Below are positions 46,047 through 58,700 of a DNA stretch of 64,000 nucleotides, in pieces. A program made the translations under genes and the position numbers. The stretch is from Tomocerus qinae (taxonomy: Eukaryota > Arthropoda > Collembola > Entomobryomorpha > Tomoceridae). How positions within the stretch are numbered: position 1 is the stretch's first letter; every line of letters starts with the position of its first letter. The notes beneath the pieces are model-generated. The model was not told the DNA's origin. It saw only the letters and a program-made list of their open reading frames with translations, and searched no databases. The stretch is taken from positions 16,182,001 through 16,246,000 of the forward strand of contig CM034546.1 in the NCBI GenBank assembly GCA_020055645.1. The letters run 5' to 3'.

Positions 46047-47323
46047 TTTGGTACTAACTGTCACGCACAGCTTGCTGCACTCATATCATCCTGGAGTATC
46101 CAAATGGTAACACTGACGCTTGCAGCGACACAGCGCTCAAAGCGTTTTATGAATTTTGTAATTTAGTCTATTTCCGATAATTATGGATACTGAAAACTCA
46201 TTTTAAATACTAACAAGGATAAAATTATTTCCCATGTCGTGTCTATTAATTTTTTGAAAAAAAATCCTTAATTTTGCAGATAAGATTCGGATGCATAAAT
46301 TCGAAATTTCATAAAAAACGAACAAAATGTGATACTTTTTTGTAAAATGTGGAAGGACATGCATTAAGAATGATTCATAAGTGGCGGCATGAATTTATTA
46401 AATCTTGTCTACAAAATAAAATATTTGAATTAGATGTCCTTGACTGTTACCATATCGTTACAGTAGTAAGGAACGGGTTAAGACGACTTTGTTTTCCATT
46501 TCCATAGAATGGATTTTGTGCTGCAGTAACTAAGGAAAATACGGGCGAGTTCTGAGGAACGAATTGCGGACTGCGGTTGGTTTCTGTGCATAATATGCTA
46601 TACACAAATGTTTTTAAAAACTTTCTGTGACAAACATTATTGTCCCTTCTCTGACCATCATCAATAGCTTTGATTGATTTTAATTATAACTGCTGTCATT
46701 TGAGTTAATGAAAATTATAAATTCAAATTAAACAGTTATCTAAAGTAGGTACTCCCGATAGAAACGTGTAATATTATGTGATAATAATTGTGGTCATTGT
46801 CAATCAAGTTCAATTTTATATCCGCCACGTGTTATCGTTAATACATACTTATGTATTGTATTATTAAAAAATTATTTGCATTGTAAGGTTAAGTTAAGTA
46901 AACTTCGGGAAAAATAATTAATCTACCTAGCAGTCAAATTAAAAAGAACACGCGAAAGCATCCTTTCCCTCATCCCTTGCGAAGGTAGGATTCAATCCTT
47001 TGTTTTCGACGAAATCGACAACGGAAATCGCTCCTTTCCTTCCACAAGCATTGCTTTAGAGAGATCTCTCTCCAATCTCTCCACCCGCGAATGAACTGAA
47101 CCAATCATCATCCAGTTGGGAGGTGAGAGTGAGGTGGGGTACTATAATCGGGGCAAGTCCCATCTCAGTCTTGTGCTGTAACCAAGGTGATCTAGTATGC
47201 GCACAGTAAGTTATGAGACATGAGGCCAAATTGAGACGTGTATAAGGTATGAAAGCATGGATCAAAGGAAGGTCAGCCGGACTCTTACTTACTTACGGTT
47301 TTACTCTTCCATGTTTATGTAAG
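46047..47323. other. Gene-free stretch
   Basis: A locally GC-richer part at about 46940-47280 has a 69-codon minus-strand ORF, but no recognisable motif or splice pattern. Confidence 0.4.
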
Positions 47324-48499
47324 ACTAGTGAACCCAGCTAAGGGGCAAATCTAGCACTCAAGAGAAATTCAGCAGGCCACCCATCACAGTAATAAAAACA
47401 ATTTCGAAAACATCCCATTAGGTTATTATGTTAACTTTGTAACTACAAAGTGTATTTAAATTAATATACTTTTATTTTCTACAGTGGCAAGGCTGTATTG
47501 AGGGGGGCATAGGGAGCAGCCCCCAAAATCCAAGAAAAGGGAAAATTTTTTCTCAAAATACCAAAATATTTCGCTTTAGGCTACTTTTGACTCACTTTAG
47601 ACAAAATAAGCCAAAATATTTCGCATAAGTGTATGACGTCATTGCCCCCTCCGAAATCGACTTCTAAATACGGTGCTGTACAGTGGTTGGAAAAATTAGG
47701 AAAAATTAGCTGCAGCCTCAACTTCCTGATAAAAAGGAATTTCATACACCAAATTAATAACTGTAGTTCAAATACAGGGAACAATGAAAAACTCTATTAT
47801 TTTCGAAAAAACTCCCACAAAGTTACCAAAACGCTTCCCATTTAAAATCAAAAAAATAAGATTCCCCGTGGGATTTTGGAAAACCGTACAAATCCCATGA
47901 GTACAAACTTACGAATAAATATTTTTATAGAATAAAGGGCTCTGGCTCCCATGTACTGTTATTTCATTCTACAAAAAGATGTCCCAACTGACCCAATGGA
48001 ATCAAGAGGGTAGTAAAGTATACCCAGCTCTTCTAAAAAAATTGAATAAGTTTGTCGATATAGCAGAACCAATTTGGATTAGAAGTTTTGAAATGCTATT
48101 TAATAAGGCACATTACGATTATTACGAAATGTCCCCTTTCGCTAATCATTCCCATTCCATCACCACTCACCATTCAACCTTTCTTATGTAAATATTATTT
48201 TGAAGTTATCATAATAATATGAAACGACTCATTTCGATGATTTAGAGGAATTGGACTTGCGCATTTTGCTTTTAAGGAGCCTGCATATATTACGTGTGCA
48301 GTTTATGGGAGGAGGAGGTATTCAAAAGTGTTGCAGTCAGCGCTTGCGTTACACATGGGGGAGTGGGTTTTGCGCAACGTAATATATGCAACTTTCCTTG
48401 GTTCTCCCTACCACACGTACAGACATATATATATATACATACATAGACAGGTAAATTTATTGCTTTATCAAGTCTGCGATTATATACAGAGATTAGTAA
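47324..48499 (-). repeat. About 1-kb repeat, copy B (inverted partner of 27500-28477)
   Basis: Reverse complement of copy A at moderate divergence, with its own 191-bp hAT insertion at 47488-47678. The short ORFs it contains differ between copies and are not genes. Confidence 0.8.
47488..47678. mobile_element. hAT-like MITE, CAAGGCTGTATTGAG end
   Basis: 191 bp, ends CAAGGCTGTATTGAG / CTAAATACGGTGCTG, perfect 8-bp duplication tacagtgg (47480-47487, 47679-47686). Copy A of the surrounding repeat (around 28300-28350) lacks it. Confidence 0.85.
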
Positions 48500-48950
48500 C
48501 CCCCAGAATGTTCAATTCGGGAGTGGCACCGAGAAAAAATATGCTTACTTTAGCGATTTCAGACAAAAATTTCTTTATTTTTCTCGATTTCGGGATGGGG
48601 GGACACGTGGCCCGGTGCCCCCCTCGCTGCGGTTTTGATTGTGTCATATGCAGATAAAAATGTTTCTTCCAATTTGGAATTAAATAATTAAATATTAAAT
48701 AAATGGTGAAAACGCGATAATATCTAGCGTGTTTTCAAAATATTTAGGGGGTGCTTAAGCACCCTAGCACCCTAAATACGTCCTTGGCCGGGGGGACCCG
48801 GGCCTAACCTAAGTTCCCAGTAAAAGACGATTTTATGTCAAAAAAGGTTAAAAAGCCAAAACATTTCCGCGCTTTGCGCGAATATACCATAATTTTACTA
48901 ATATTTTGATGTGCCCCCACTAAGCCAAATTCCTGGATACGTGCTTGTAG
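48500..48950. repeat. Cluster of degraded MITE fragments
   Basis: 48520-48640 resembles the interior of the CAGGGCCGCAGCC family ('ctcgatttcggg...ccctcgctgcgg'). 48740-48786 is a piece of the TTTAGGGGGTGC family. 48787-48950 is a CAAGCACGTATCCAG-family element truncated at its left end. Confidence 0.55.
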
Positions 48951-49424
48951 CAGCAATATTATGCTTTCATACCATCATATTTTAAATCTATAATAATTTG
49001 TCTCCAGTAATTGTATTAACAATTTCAGAAAAAAGGCAATTAAAAAGAAACACATTTAAAATCCTGAGATTAAAAATACCGACAAATGAATATCTGTAAA
49101 CAACAAACCTTTTAACTAGTCAGTAATGATAAGAAATGAAATTCAACTTTCCCTAATTTACAATTTTTTAGCCATTTACAATTCCAACACTCCTCTTCTC
49201 ATATGCATGTATATATCTGCACCATAATATATAATATAGGAAGTGTATCTAGTTGAAATATTATTTCAAAAAATAACTCAAAATTTAGAATTATAAAAAT
49301 AACAAAATTATTATTATTGAGACTTATATTTGAGTAAATTGCTTGTTTGCTTAGGCGAGAGTAAATAATTAGTAAATCAATACAATTATTGCAATATTAT
49401 TGCAATTAAGCAAGTAAATTTTAT
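48951..49424. other. Gene-free stretch
   Basis: AT-rich, with no ORF or recognisable element. Confidence 0.4.
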
Positions 49425-49880
49425 AGCCGACTATAAGCCGACGGAATATAAATTAATTTTTATTCTTTTACTACTGACCGACAAAATGGAAAATTATTTG
49501 CTATTGTCGACTGTAAGCCGACAATATTCAAACTAAATTTTATCATTGACTATAAGACGACAGAATTCAATTTAATTTATACCATCGACTATAAGTCGCC
49601 GGAATGCAGATTAAATTGTTATCATCGGCTATTAGCCGAAATAAAACAAATTAATCTGTAAGCATCGACTATAAGCTGTGGGAATTAATTTTAAATTGTA
49701 ATTATCGACTATAAGCCGACGGAATGCATACCAAATTGTAATCATCGACTATAAACTGACAGAATGCATATTAAATTGTAATCATCGATTATAACCCGTC
49801 AGAATGCAACGTAATTTGTTATTGTCGACAGTCGACTATAAGCCGACGGAAACCTAAATTAATTGTTATCGACGACTATA
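49425..49880. repeat. 40-bp tandem array, about 11 diverged units
   Basis: The unit is about 40 bp with a core ATCGACTATAAGCCGACGGA followed by an AT-rich spacer. Units diverge strongly, so the array is old. It directly adjoins the 34-bp array. Confidence 0.85.
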
Positions 49881-49899
49881 CGCTGAACATTAGAATGTA

Positions 49900-50335
49900 T
49901 CTCGGTGTGGTACAATTGTACCACATTGGATATTGCCATGTTAGCAAGAGTAGGGCTTTAACCATTGGTTTGGGGACAAGTATAAAAACACGAGACCTTG
50001 TGAGGTACAATAGTACCACACTTGGATACTGCTGCGTGGTACAATTGTACCACACTTGGATACTGCTGCGTGGTACAATTGTACCACTTTTGGATACTGC
50101 TGCGTGGTACAATTGTACCACACTTGGATACTGCTGCGTGGTACAATTGTACCACACTTGGTTACTGCTGCGTGGTACAATTGTACCACATTTGGATACT
50201 GCTGCGTGGTACAATTGTACCACACTTGAATACTGCTGCGTGGTACAATTGTACCACACTTGGATACTGCTGCGTGGTACAATTGTACCACACTTGAATA
50301 CTGGTGTGTGGTACAATTATAATACACTTGGTAGT
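49900..50335. repeat. 34-bp tandem array built on palindrome GGTACAATTGTACC
   Basis: An isolated unit at about 49908, then about ten uniform units from 50002 at an exact 34-bp period. Each unit carries the 16-bp palindrome TGGTACAATTGTACCA and the spacer cacttggatactgctgcg. The palindrome is preserved even where spacers vary. Long ORFs exist in several frames on both strands only because the unit lacks stop codons; they are not genes. Confidence 0.92.
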
Positions 50336-51826
50336 CCGCGGAAGTATTTAGGCTTGCATGTGGAAGTGTTAAGGATTTACAATTTTAAGCGGAACGAAAA
50401 TAATCTCTGTAAATCTAGGCTTTCAGAAATGCTGAGCAACTCAGCAACTATCAAATTGTGGGGTGTTTGCTACAAAAAATTTCCCAGTGCTGTGCTGACA
50501 CTTATTGTATTTTATTTTTCGCGAGAACTCCAGAATTTTGTTTTCTTTCAATTGCCAACTTATCCAAGGGCTCATTGATTAGGTCACAGAGTATATGTGT
50601 TTGATTTCAGCAGCTGAGTTGTCAACTAAAAAAAGACAAAAAGTAAGGCTAATTTTATTAGTATTTTAACAAACACAAGTGAAAATAATTTTTATATTGT
50701 GCAATTTAATGTCTCACCAATATGAGAATTTTGGCGCTTAAAACTTGTTACTATGTTACAAACAATGAGTGAAAATATGTAAATAATATCCGTCCGGATA
50801 ATTCATGAGTTTACTTCCGTATTTTGTGTGTGCTATATATACAACAGTCCACATTTATTTACACATTTAATCTGAAAGGCTTGTTGCATAAATAAACATG
50901 TTTGCATCTATTAATTTCCGTGTAATATTAGTAAATACTGTTTACCGCGATAAGAAAAATGTAGTTTACATTAATGGTAGATGCGTTTCCTTATTTATTA
51001 AGGTAGCAACTGTAAATGTATTATAAGCTGCCATATTCAGGCGAGCTAACAGTTATACCGTGTTCTCTGTCGGTCTATTGCTCCATGCGATAACTTGAAA
51101 ATCGACTGAAATTGATATTTATATACTATATGCATCAATATTGATTATACCTTACTTGCAGATATATGTATGATAACAGGCTATTGAACCACATTTGTCA
51201 ATGACTGCAGATATAAATAAAGGTAAATCTTAAACCGTGTGCATTACTTTGCATTCTCTTCCTTGGTGAATATGTCATTTCTAAAAGTGCAATTTTAATT
51301 ACAGTGACAACTAATTTCAACTGTGATAGAAAAGCAATATTGTACTAGAAGGATGTAAAAAGTCGAAAATTTGATCCTCAAGTTACAAACGAAACGTAAG
51401 ATTTTTTAAATTGCTTTTTAGATTAGAACAATCAACATTCTAATATTGATTTTATAGCTGGAGTTTTGGGAGTTTGCAGCTTAAAATGGAGTCTTAGTTT
51501 AGTTGTAATAAACGTTTTCATTATCCATTTTACATGTTCAGATTATCTTTTTCTATGTGCTTAGGTACTTTAATAACAATTCTTTGATTTAGTGATAATC
51601 AAGATTGAGTGTAGATGTAATCTAGGGAACAAAATAGAATCTTTTTGCCTTTCTTGTCTTTTTTATAAAAAATGTTTATCAAAGGAAGCAGTACTTTTTT
51701 AGTTCCCTGAATAATCAAAAATCAAATGCTGACAGAAATTATTTGACGTAGGAAAATAAAAAACCGCAGGTGTTCAAAACACATTGCTAAGTACTTTTTT
51801 ATGTCCGCTTTAGAAAAGTGAACCAA
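50336..51826. other. Gene-free stretch
   Basis: Contains a degraded CAGGGAAC-family MITE at about 51622-51709 (AGGGAACAAAATAG / AGTTCCCTG, no duplication). A weak resemblance to the IR upstream flank near 50820-50900 is not decisive. Confidence 0.4.
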
Positions 51827-52450
51827 CAGGGGCATGAAAAACCCAAAAACCCGGGTTTTTGGGTAGCAAAATTAGCAAAACCCCGGGTTTTTGGGTTTTT
51901 GCTATGAAATGGGGCAATTTGAAAACCTAAGGTTTAGAGCTGAATACAAGAACTCCAGTTTAAAATATCCGTTATTCCAATCCCTTAATCAACGAATCAA
52001 CGTAATAGGCAACTGATACAAAGTATTTATTTGTCAATCCAAAATATTGTGATAAACAAATTATGTTTATCTCAATATTTTGGAAATAAATCGTTAATAA
52101 ATAAATGTTAAAAAGTTAGTCTATATTAAGTCGCCTCCATACCTAACAACTACTTAATAACTTGCCAACCGATTATTTGATCAATGTACTTTTGAGTTTA
52201 CCGTCAAAAAACTACTAATCGAATCGACAAATTCACTTACATTATAATAAAAGTCTTCTTCCAGGTCGCCCAAATAAAGAATCAAAATAAATGTTATTTT
52301 TAGTTTGAATATGGAACAATAATGGTAATGGTAAAAGCCAGAAGTGAACCAGATGACGGATGGTACTGCGAAAACCCAAAAACAGCAAAAAACCCAAAAA
52401 AAGGTGGGTTTTTGGGTTTTTCCTAGGAAACCCCCTACCTTTTTCATGCC
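51827..52450 (+). mobile_element. hAT-type element with GGGTTTTT repeats, degraded copy C
   Basis: Left end CAGGGGCATGAAAAACCC (one extra G), same internal order as copies A and B, right end stopping at CTTTTTCATGCC without the final CTG. No target duplication. Clearly older than A and B. Confidence 0.85.
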
Positions 52451-52999
52451 AAAATTAATTTTTTGACGAAAGAGTGCAAGTTTGAGTCAAAACAATTAAT
52501 TTTTTTGTACTTCAGGAAGGCTATGTACAAGAATACCTCCAAAATCGTAACATAAAATAGCTCCGAAACTACTGAACCGATTTGTAAGAAACTTGGACCA
52601 AGATATCATTTACCATATATCGGGGACAATTTTTGAATTTGTAAAAAAAATTCGCATTTCTTTCCTTTCAAAATTACGAAATAAATTTTGGAAATAGGCG
52701 GTTTTTCATCCAAGGAATTTTTTTTCAAAATTCTAAATGGATTAAAAATTAAAAGTCCTTTACAAATTGTAGTTAATGAGCGGAAATTGATTTTCAAAAT
52801 TATTGACCTCTACGAGATGTCAGAGGTTAATCTTCGTCGAAAAATGCCCACGTAAAAAGGTGTCGTTTGCAAGCTAAAGTTATGGTAAAGGCCAAATAAT
52901 TACATATTTTTGGCAAACCGAGTACTTCATAAAAAGGTCAAAGGTCAATGTTTGTCAAAAATTGGAATCTCTGATGTACATGCTATGCCACAGTAAAAC
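52451..52999. other. Gene-free, repeat-like
   Basis: Wording such as 'ctccgaaactactgaaccga' and 'ggtcaaaggtcaat' suggests degraded interspersed repeat, with echoes in the first 600 bp of the window. Confidence 0.4.
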
Positions 53000-53490
53000 T
53001 GTTAATAAAAAAGTATAACTTTTAAAATAACTTTTAAAGAAAAATGTATATTTTTTAATATAACTTTTAAAGAAAAAGTATAACTTTTAAAATAACTTTT
53101 AAAGAAAAAGTATAACTTTTAAAATAACTTTTAAAAGAAAAAGTATATAACTTTTAAAATAACTTTTAAAAGAAAAAGTATAACTTTTAAAGAAAAAGTA
53201 TAACTTTTAAAATAACTATTAAAGAAAAAGTATAACTTTTTTAAAATAACTTTTAAAGAAAAAGTATAACTTTTTAAAAATAACTTTTAAAAGAAAAAGT
53301 ATAACTTTTAAAGAAAAAGTATAACTTTTAAAATAACTATTAAAGAAAAAGTATAACTTTTAAAAATAACTTTTAAAGAAAAAGTATAACTTTAAAAATA
53401 ACTTTTAAACAAAAAGTATAACTTTTAAAATATTTTTTAAAGAAAAAAGTATAACTTTTAAAATAACTTTTAAAGAAAAAGTATAACTTT
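53000..53490. repeat. AT-rich minisatellite, unit about 35 bp with variants
   Basis: Repeated AGAAAAAGTATAACTTTTAA and AATAACTTTTAA in about 13 units with length variants. AAAAGT/ACTTTT parts make short palindromes. Confidence 0.88.
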
Positions 53491-54117
53491 TGAAAAAAAT
53501 AAATAATTCTTCATTTGCCTGACAGACAGTTGAAAGGGAAGAATTATTACTAAAATTATTGAAAATAAATGAATTAACAATTACTGGAACAAGATGAGAA
53601 TGAGTAATTGAGTATCGGCTACTAGTTAGCAACAGTTATCAATTCTATTCTAATGCTCTTAAGAAAAGAAGGAAAGCCCGGTCGTCTTCTTGTCCCGGTA
53701 GTATATATTAGTATATATATGTAGTTGAGATTAAGCATTTTTGTGTATTTTAAGTAATCACAATATGCACATTATGTTTTAAAATTATTGAGGTGATTAA
53801 ATAGGCATTTTATTTGGTCAACTCCATTTACCTACGTTATGCAAGATTAGTTAGCCATAGATGTCAGCGTATGTATACCTTACAATTTTCTACTTATCAT
53901 GACGTTGTAACTGATTTATTAATGAAACGTCATTCTATGATACAGATTAAACCACTTTGAGATGCAATAGTAGTGAGAATTAACATTAACAGAAAACATT
54001 TGTAGGAAGTTATTAATAAGGACGCTTGAATAGTTGTATTGCAAAAATGTCTATGTGTGTACTCAAAATTAATGAATACTTTAAACCAAAATAAAAACTA
54101 AAACTGAAGTGTACTAT
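53491..54117. other. Gene-free stretch
   Basis: The 75-codon minus-strand ORF at 53405-53632 runs partly through the minisatellite and is not supported. Confidence 0.4.
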
Positions 54118-54431
54118 TTATGGATTTACATCTATTAGTTCAGTGGTTACTTGATATATGTCATCTTCAATGCTCATCGCCGTCCAGTAAAAGTCTCTCA
54201 TTGACATCGATACAATGTAACCAGGATTGGTAGGCGAATACAATTTAACAGTGTCGATTGGGGTATGGGAACATTGCTTCCGGTGAGGAAATTTCAACCT
54301 AAAAACCCGGCTTTTTCATGCCCTGTATGGGAAGAAGACGCTTTAGTAGGAGTTGTTTCGTTTTTCTTGCTGTCGATAGTTGTGGATTTTCTCATTATCT
54401 CATGCAGGTCAATTTTGGCTTTACGAATTTG
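54118..54431 (-). pseudogene. Unidentified coding exon split by a 54-bp hAT remnant
   Basis: On the minus strand a frame opens near 54431 (IRKAKIDLHEIMRKS, KNETTPTKASS), is cut by the 54-bp element, and resumes (PIDTVKLYSPTNPGYIV, MRDFYWTAMSIEDDIY) to a stop at 54120-54118. Leaving out the element and one 8-bp duplication puts both halves in the same frame, 83 codons before the stop. That is strong evidence it was coding when hit. The protein family is not recognised and neighbouring exons were not found. Confidence 0.5.
54272..54325. mobile_element. 54-bp hAT remnant of the CAGGGCATGAAAAA family
   Basis: The right end GGCTTTTTCATGCCCTG matches the elements at 21405 and 45149; the left part is reduced to a short unrelated-looking sequence. 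The perfect 8-bp duplication tatgggaa (54264-54271, 54326-54333) shows the whole 54 bp was inserted or remains of an insertion. Confidence 0.85.
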
Positions 54432-55700
54432 TTATTTTAATTTTGGTTAACGATTTTGCAAGTTTGGGACCTTGGCCTGTAACCACGATAGTTGTCCTTG
54501 TCATATACCCTGAAGATTCGAGAAAAGTGAGCATCAGTCACCGGAGTAGCTTTAGTAGATTCTTATTGCAGTTAATTCTTTATCTGATTCTAATCTCTTA
54601 TCTAATTCTAAGTTTTCTTTATCTGCTTAGATTTTACTAATTATTTAGAACTTGGCTTATATTGCTTATCTGATTTATTACCCCATACTTATTTGACCAC
54701 TTATTTTACATGAAATAAAGAGATAAAGGTGATGTCAACAAAAAAAGATACTGCTGTTGACAAAAAAGAAAGCGGTAAGTTGACAAAAAAGACATTTTGC
54801 TCTTTTGGCCTCGGTTAACATTGTTGTGTTGACTAACACGGATTGAATCGGCAATGATTCGGCTGTGTTCAAATGCAATGGCAGGCCTTAGAAATAAAAT
54901 TATCATGGCGTTCACTTAAGTATTAATTATAGTAAATTTAATTATTCGTCTAATTACGAAACAAATGAGTATTCCTCAAGCAATAAAAGTAATGAACCGG
55001 TACTGAGGATATCGCCATTTGAGCTGAGCTGGATTTCAGCACAGCCTGAACCTTTATACTTACTGTGTAGCAATAAAAATCCGAGTTTCAAACACAGAGA
55101 CATGACCTTAAAAAATAAGTTCGGATAGGAAATACAAAGGACATTTTACAGAAAAGCACCGTAACCAAATATTTAGTCAAAGAAGTGTAATTGAAACAAG
55201 ACAGATATACAGTGGATTATTATTCCCAAAGGGTGGTAGTAAAAAGTTCTCTACAATTGTGTACGGTGATATAGTTCAAGTCATGGACAGGGTTATATAT
55301 CGTCTGGACGAAATGAAAATTGTCCTGGATGAAACCAGTTTTGTCCATTGGACGAAATTGCTAATTTTGAACACTTTTGTCCTGAACGAAAGTAATAAAA
55401 AATCCTGCTTTAGTTTTTCATTGGCATTGAAACATTTTTAAAAGAAAAATTTTTGAGTGTCACATACAAATTAAATTAAATGTACTAAAAAGGTTTAAAA
55501 ATTTGGCTAGCATAATATACATGTTAATACTGGAAAAATGAGTTAACAATGATTTAAGAAAATTTTATTCCACACTATTATAGATGCCACCTTAACTGAT
55601 GACAGGAATTTCGTTGGATGAAGGTCCAACAGCATGCTATAGTGCTTCTTGTAAGTTTATTTTCAGTTTTTTAAAGGCATAGAAAACAAAAGCCGCAAAA
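54432..55700. other. Gene-free stretch upstream of the lipase-NACHT gene
   Basis: Holds a repeat at 55282-55400 matching 10680-10830. A GTAAGT at about 55650 and a TTTTCAG at about 55670 lie too close to be one intron. No convincing promoter element was identified. Confidence 0.4.
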
Positions 55701-58700
55701 ATGTCCTTCTCGAAATGGACCGACATGTTTCGTTTAAAGAGACACCCCCGTGACCGAGAGCCTCAGCAGAGCTCAAATTCAGAGGAAGTAGAAGTGGAAG
55801 AAACAATTTTACCACCTTTAGCAGATAAACTAAAAGAGGATAACGATCTTAAACTAAGCTGTGAAACATTTAGCCAAGCTGTTAAAAAAATATTAGAAGA
55901 ACACAAAGAAAAATACCAATCGAATTGGGATAGTCCTACCATTCCTAACACATATATATTTCCCACCCCGAGGGATTTTGCAAACTTTTCTTATCTGGTT
56001 TATAATGATTATAAACGGAATGAATCAGAAGAAGAATATGAACGACGATTAAAATTGCCCAATGGGTGGAAACTGTTAACAACTGCTGTTAATTCGACAA
56101 ATATTAACAGTTATTTTGGAGTAGCATATTGGCACCCTGAATGAACGGCTACAAGTAGTGATTTCTCATCGGGGAACACAGCCAACAACTCTAGGTGTTG
56201 ACTGGTTTCAGTGGAAGGGTGTCATCTATAACAATTTCATTCCCCATATGAATTCTGCCAGCACTTTTGCGGATAAAGTTATCGAAGCACTAGCTGATTT
56301 GGAAGAAAAATTTGGGGTCTATTTTGAATTATTTTTTACTGGCTACTCAATGGGAGGATGGTTGGCTCAAATTACTACATTTACAACGAGTTATTTAAAA
56401 ATACTGGATCACAATTTCATCAAGCACACCAGTAACAAAAAACAGTATCATGCACACACAGTCGTTTTTGATTCTCCAGGCTGCAAAGAAATGCTCCTGA
56501 AGATAGAAGATAAATTCGATGTTCGTCTTGAAGGCCACTCTATAGTCATAAGCAGTTTAGATATCACAAGTTACCTTATGGCCCCTAACAGGATAAATAC
56601 CCATAATACGCATTTAGGTACAGTATATCGATTATTTATTCCTAACCTACCGGAGCCCGTAGAAAAATATAAGGAGAAGGTGATAATGAAAAAGATTTTG
56701 GAAACGTTCGACCCCGGCCAATCTGGTAGTGAAGATTATGGACAATTAAAACTTCAAACTGTTGTGGATTGGCCTCGCAGCGATGGGCTGCTTATTGGCA
56801 AAGAATTCAAAGCATTTTTTGAATGGGCAGAGCATTTTAAAAATTGTTTTCCTGAAACAACAGATGCTTTATTTAAACAGGAAGCCCACCAAGGTTATTA
56901 TCCCATCCGATATCAAACAAAAATATTTGAGCCAAATAAGATCAGCTTGAATGTTTTTACAACAACGGAGAAGCAATTCTTGGAAAACTACCAATGGCTG
57001 CGGCAGTTAAACTTGTCAGATTTCTATGACATTTTTGGTGTTAAACGGACAATTGATGAAGTTAAAATTCAAACAAGCGAAAACCTAGCTAATTTTATTG
57101 TTGAAAACGATACAATTCAGAGTTCTTCTGCAAAAGCGTTACAGAAGATAATTCCTTACATAAAACATTTAGTAAAGTTTTGCTCTGTTGGAAGACAGGA
57201 AAAGAAATCTATAACTGAAGTAGCTGCATCAAAAAAACTTTACTACAAAAATAACTACTCAATATATAGCAGACTTGGAAAAGGAGGTTTTAGATTTTAA
57301 TGGTAACTTGGCGTATTTTGAAGAGTTTTTCGTAAGCAGTAATCAAATTTGGCACTTGAGACTCCAATCTGGAGATGCATGGATTGGAATGAAACTGGTA
57401 TACAAGACATTTCAAAAATGCAGGAAAACTTTGCACGATGCTAAAAAATATACTGCTCTGCCTTTAAAGCGTTTGTTGGAAATGGAGGAACTTCTTCGTT
57501 TCAAATTGATTTTGTCGACCAATGATGACCCACATTTGTTGATGATAGAATGCAACAAAGAATCTTTCCTTGAGTCAAAGGCAACAGAAAATTTCTTCAT
57601 GTCATTGTTTCCAGCATTGCAAAGAAACCTGCGTCTGAAAATAATAATAGTGACACAACAAATCAAGCAACTCTCTGATTTTTTGCACCAAAATGCGACT
57701 AAAATTCTAGGACATAACAAATATATTACTACTGATATCAATAGCCTGTCTTGGAATGATTTAACATCGCCGTCACAAATAAATTTACTAAAGACACCTG
57801 TAGTATTTCAAGGAGAGCATGTGTTTCTAAATGAAATTATTCCTGATGATCACCACGATTTTCTTGAAAAGATTCCCCCATTAACATTGATTCAGAATAA
57901 CCCTTTGGTTATTGCAAATGAAATATCAACATCTACTGGGTATGAAGTATTTTTGTACATAAATAGATACTTTGATCTTCGGGTAACTCTAAAATCAGAC
58001 ATAAAAATGGATAAAGAACATGGAATTTTCCAGGACCATTTAGCATATACAGACAAAGAGTTTAATGACTTATGCGAAAAAAATCCTAGAGAAAACGTAC
58101 ATTATTTGTCGTCATCAAACGACCTGATTTGGAAAAAGTCTCGTGGCAGTTTATCGGCCCTGCGTCCCTATCTTGATATAAAACAAAATCAACAGAAAAC
58201 AGAAATTGACTTAATTGAAAATATAAATGATCGAATAATTATCATTTCCGGACCACCTGGCATAGGAAAGACTACATTATTAGACAATATGTCTAAACAG
58301 ATAAAAGAAAAATGGAAAAATAATTGGGTTGTCAGATTGAATCTGAATGATTACACTGCCCAATTTAAAGAAAAAAGTTTATCTTTTTTTAACAGTGGAT
58401 CCATGGATTCCCTAACCTCATTTATTTCAAAAGATTTATTACGGCTGAACAGTGCGTTGGAGAAAGACATTTTTTATCTTCTACTCCAAAAAACGGGAAA
58501 ACTTTGTATTTTATTTGACGGATTCGACGAAATTAGCCCCGATCACACTGAAAAGGTTATTGCACTTGTCAAAAACCTCAAGAAATCTGCAGTATCTAAT
58601 ATGTGGATTACAACCCGTTCCCATATGCGAGAGATTTTAGAAAAAGAGCTTCAGCAATTTTCTTATACATTAAGACCTTTTTCTGAAGGTAATCAAACCC

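Noticed and set aside
50002-50335. CRISPR-like array
   Set aside because: Repeats are directly abutting with no unique spacers, the genome is eukaryotic and there are no cas genes.
49876-50578. Long ORFs on both strands through the 34-bp array
   Set aside because: The repeat unit has no stop codons in any frame; translations are periodic artefacts and change frame with each unit.
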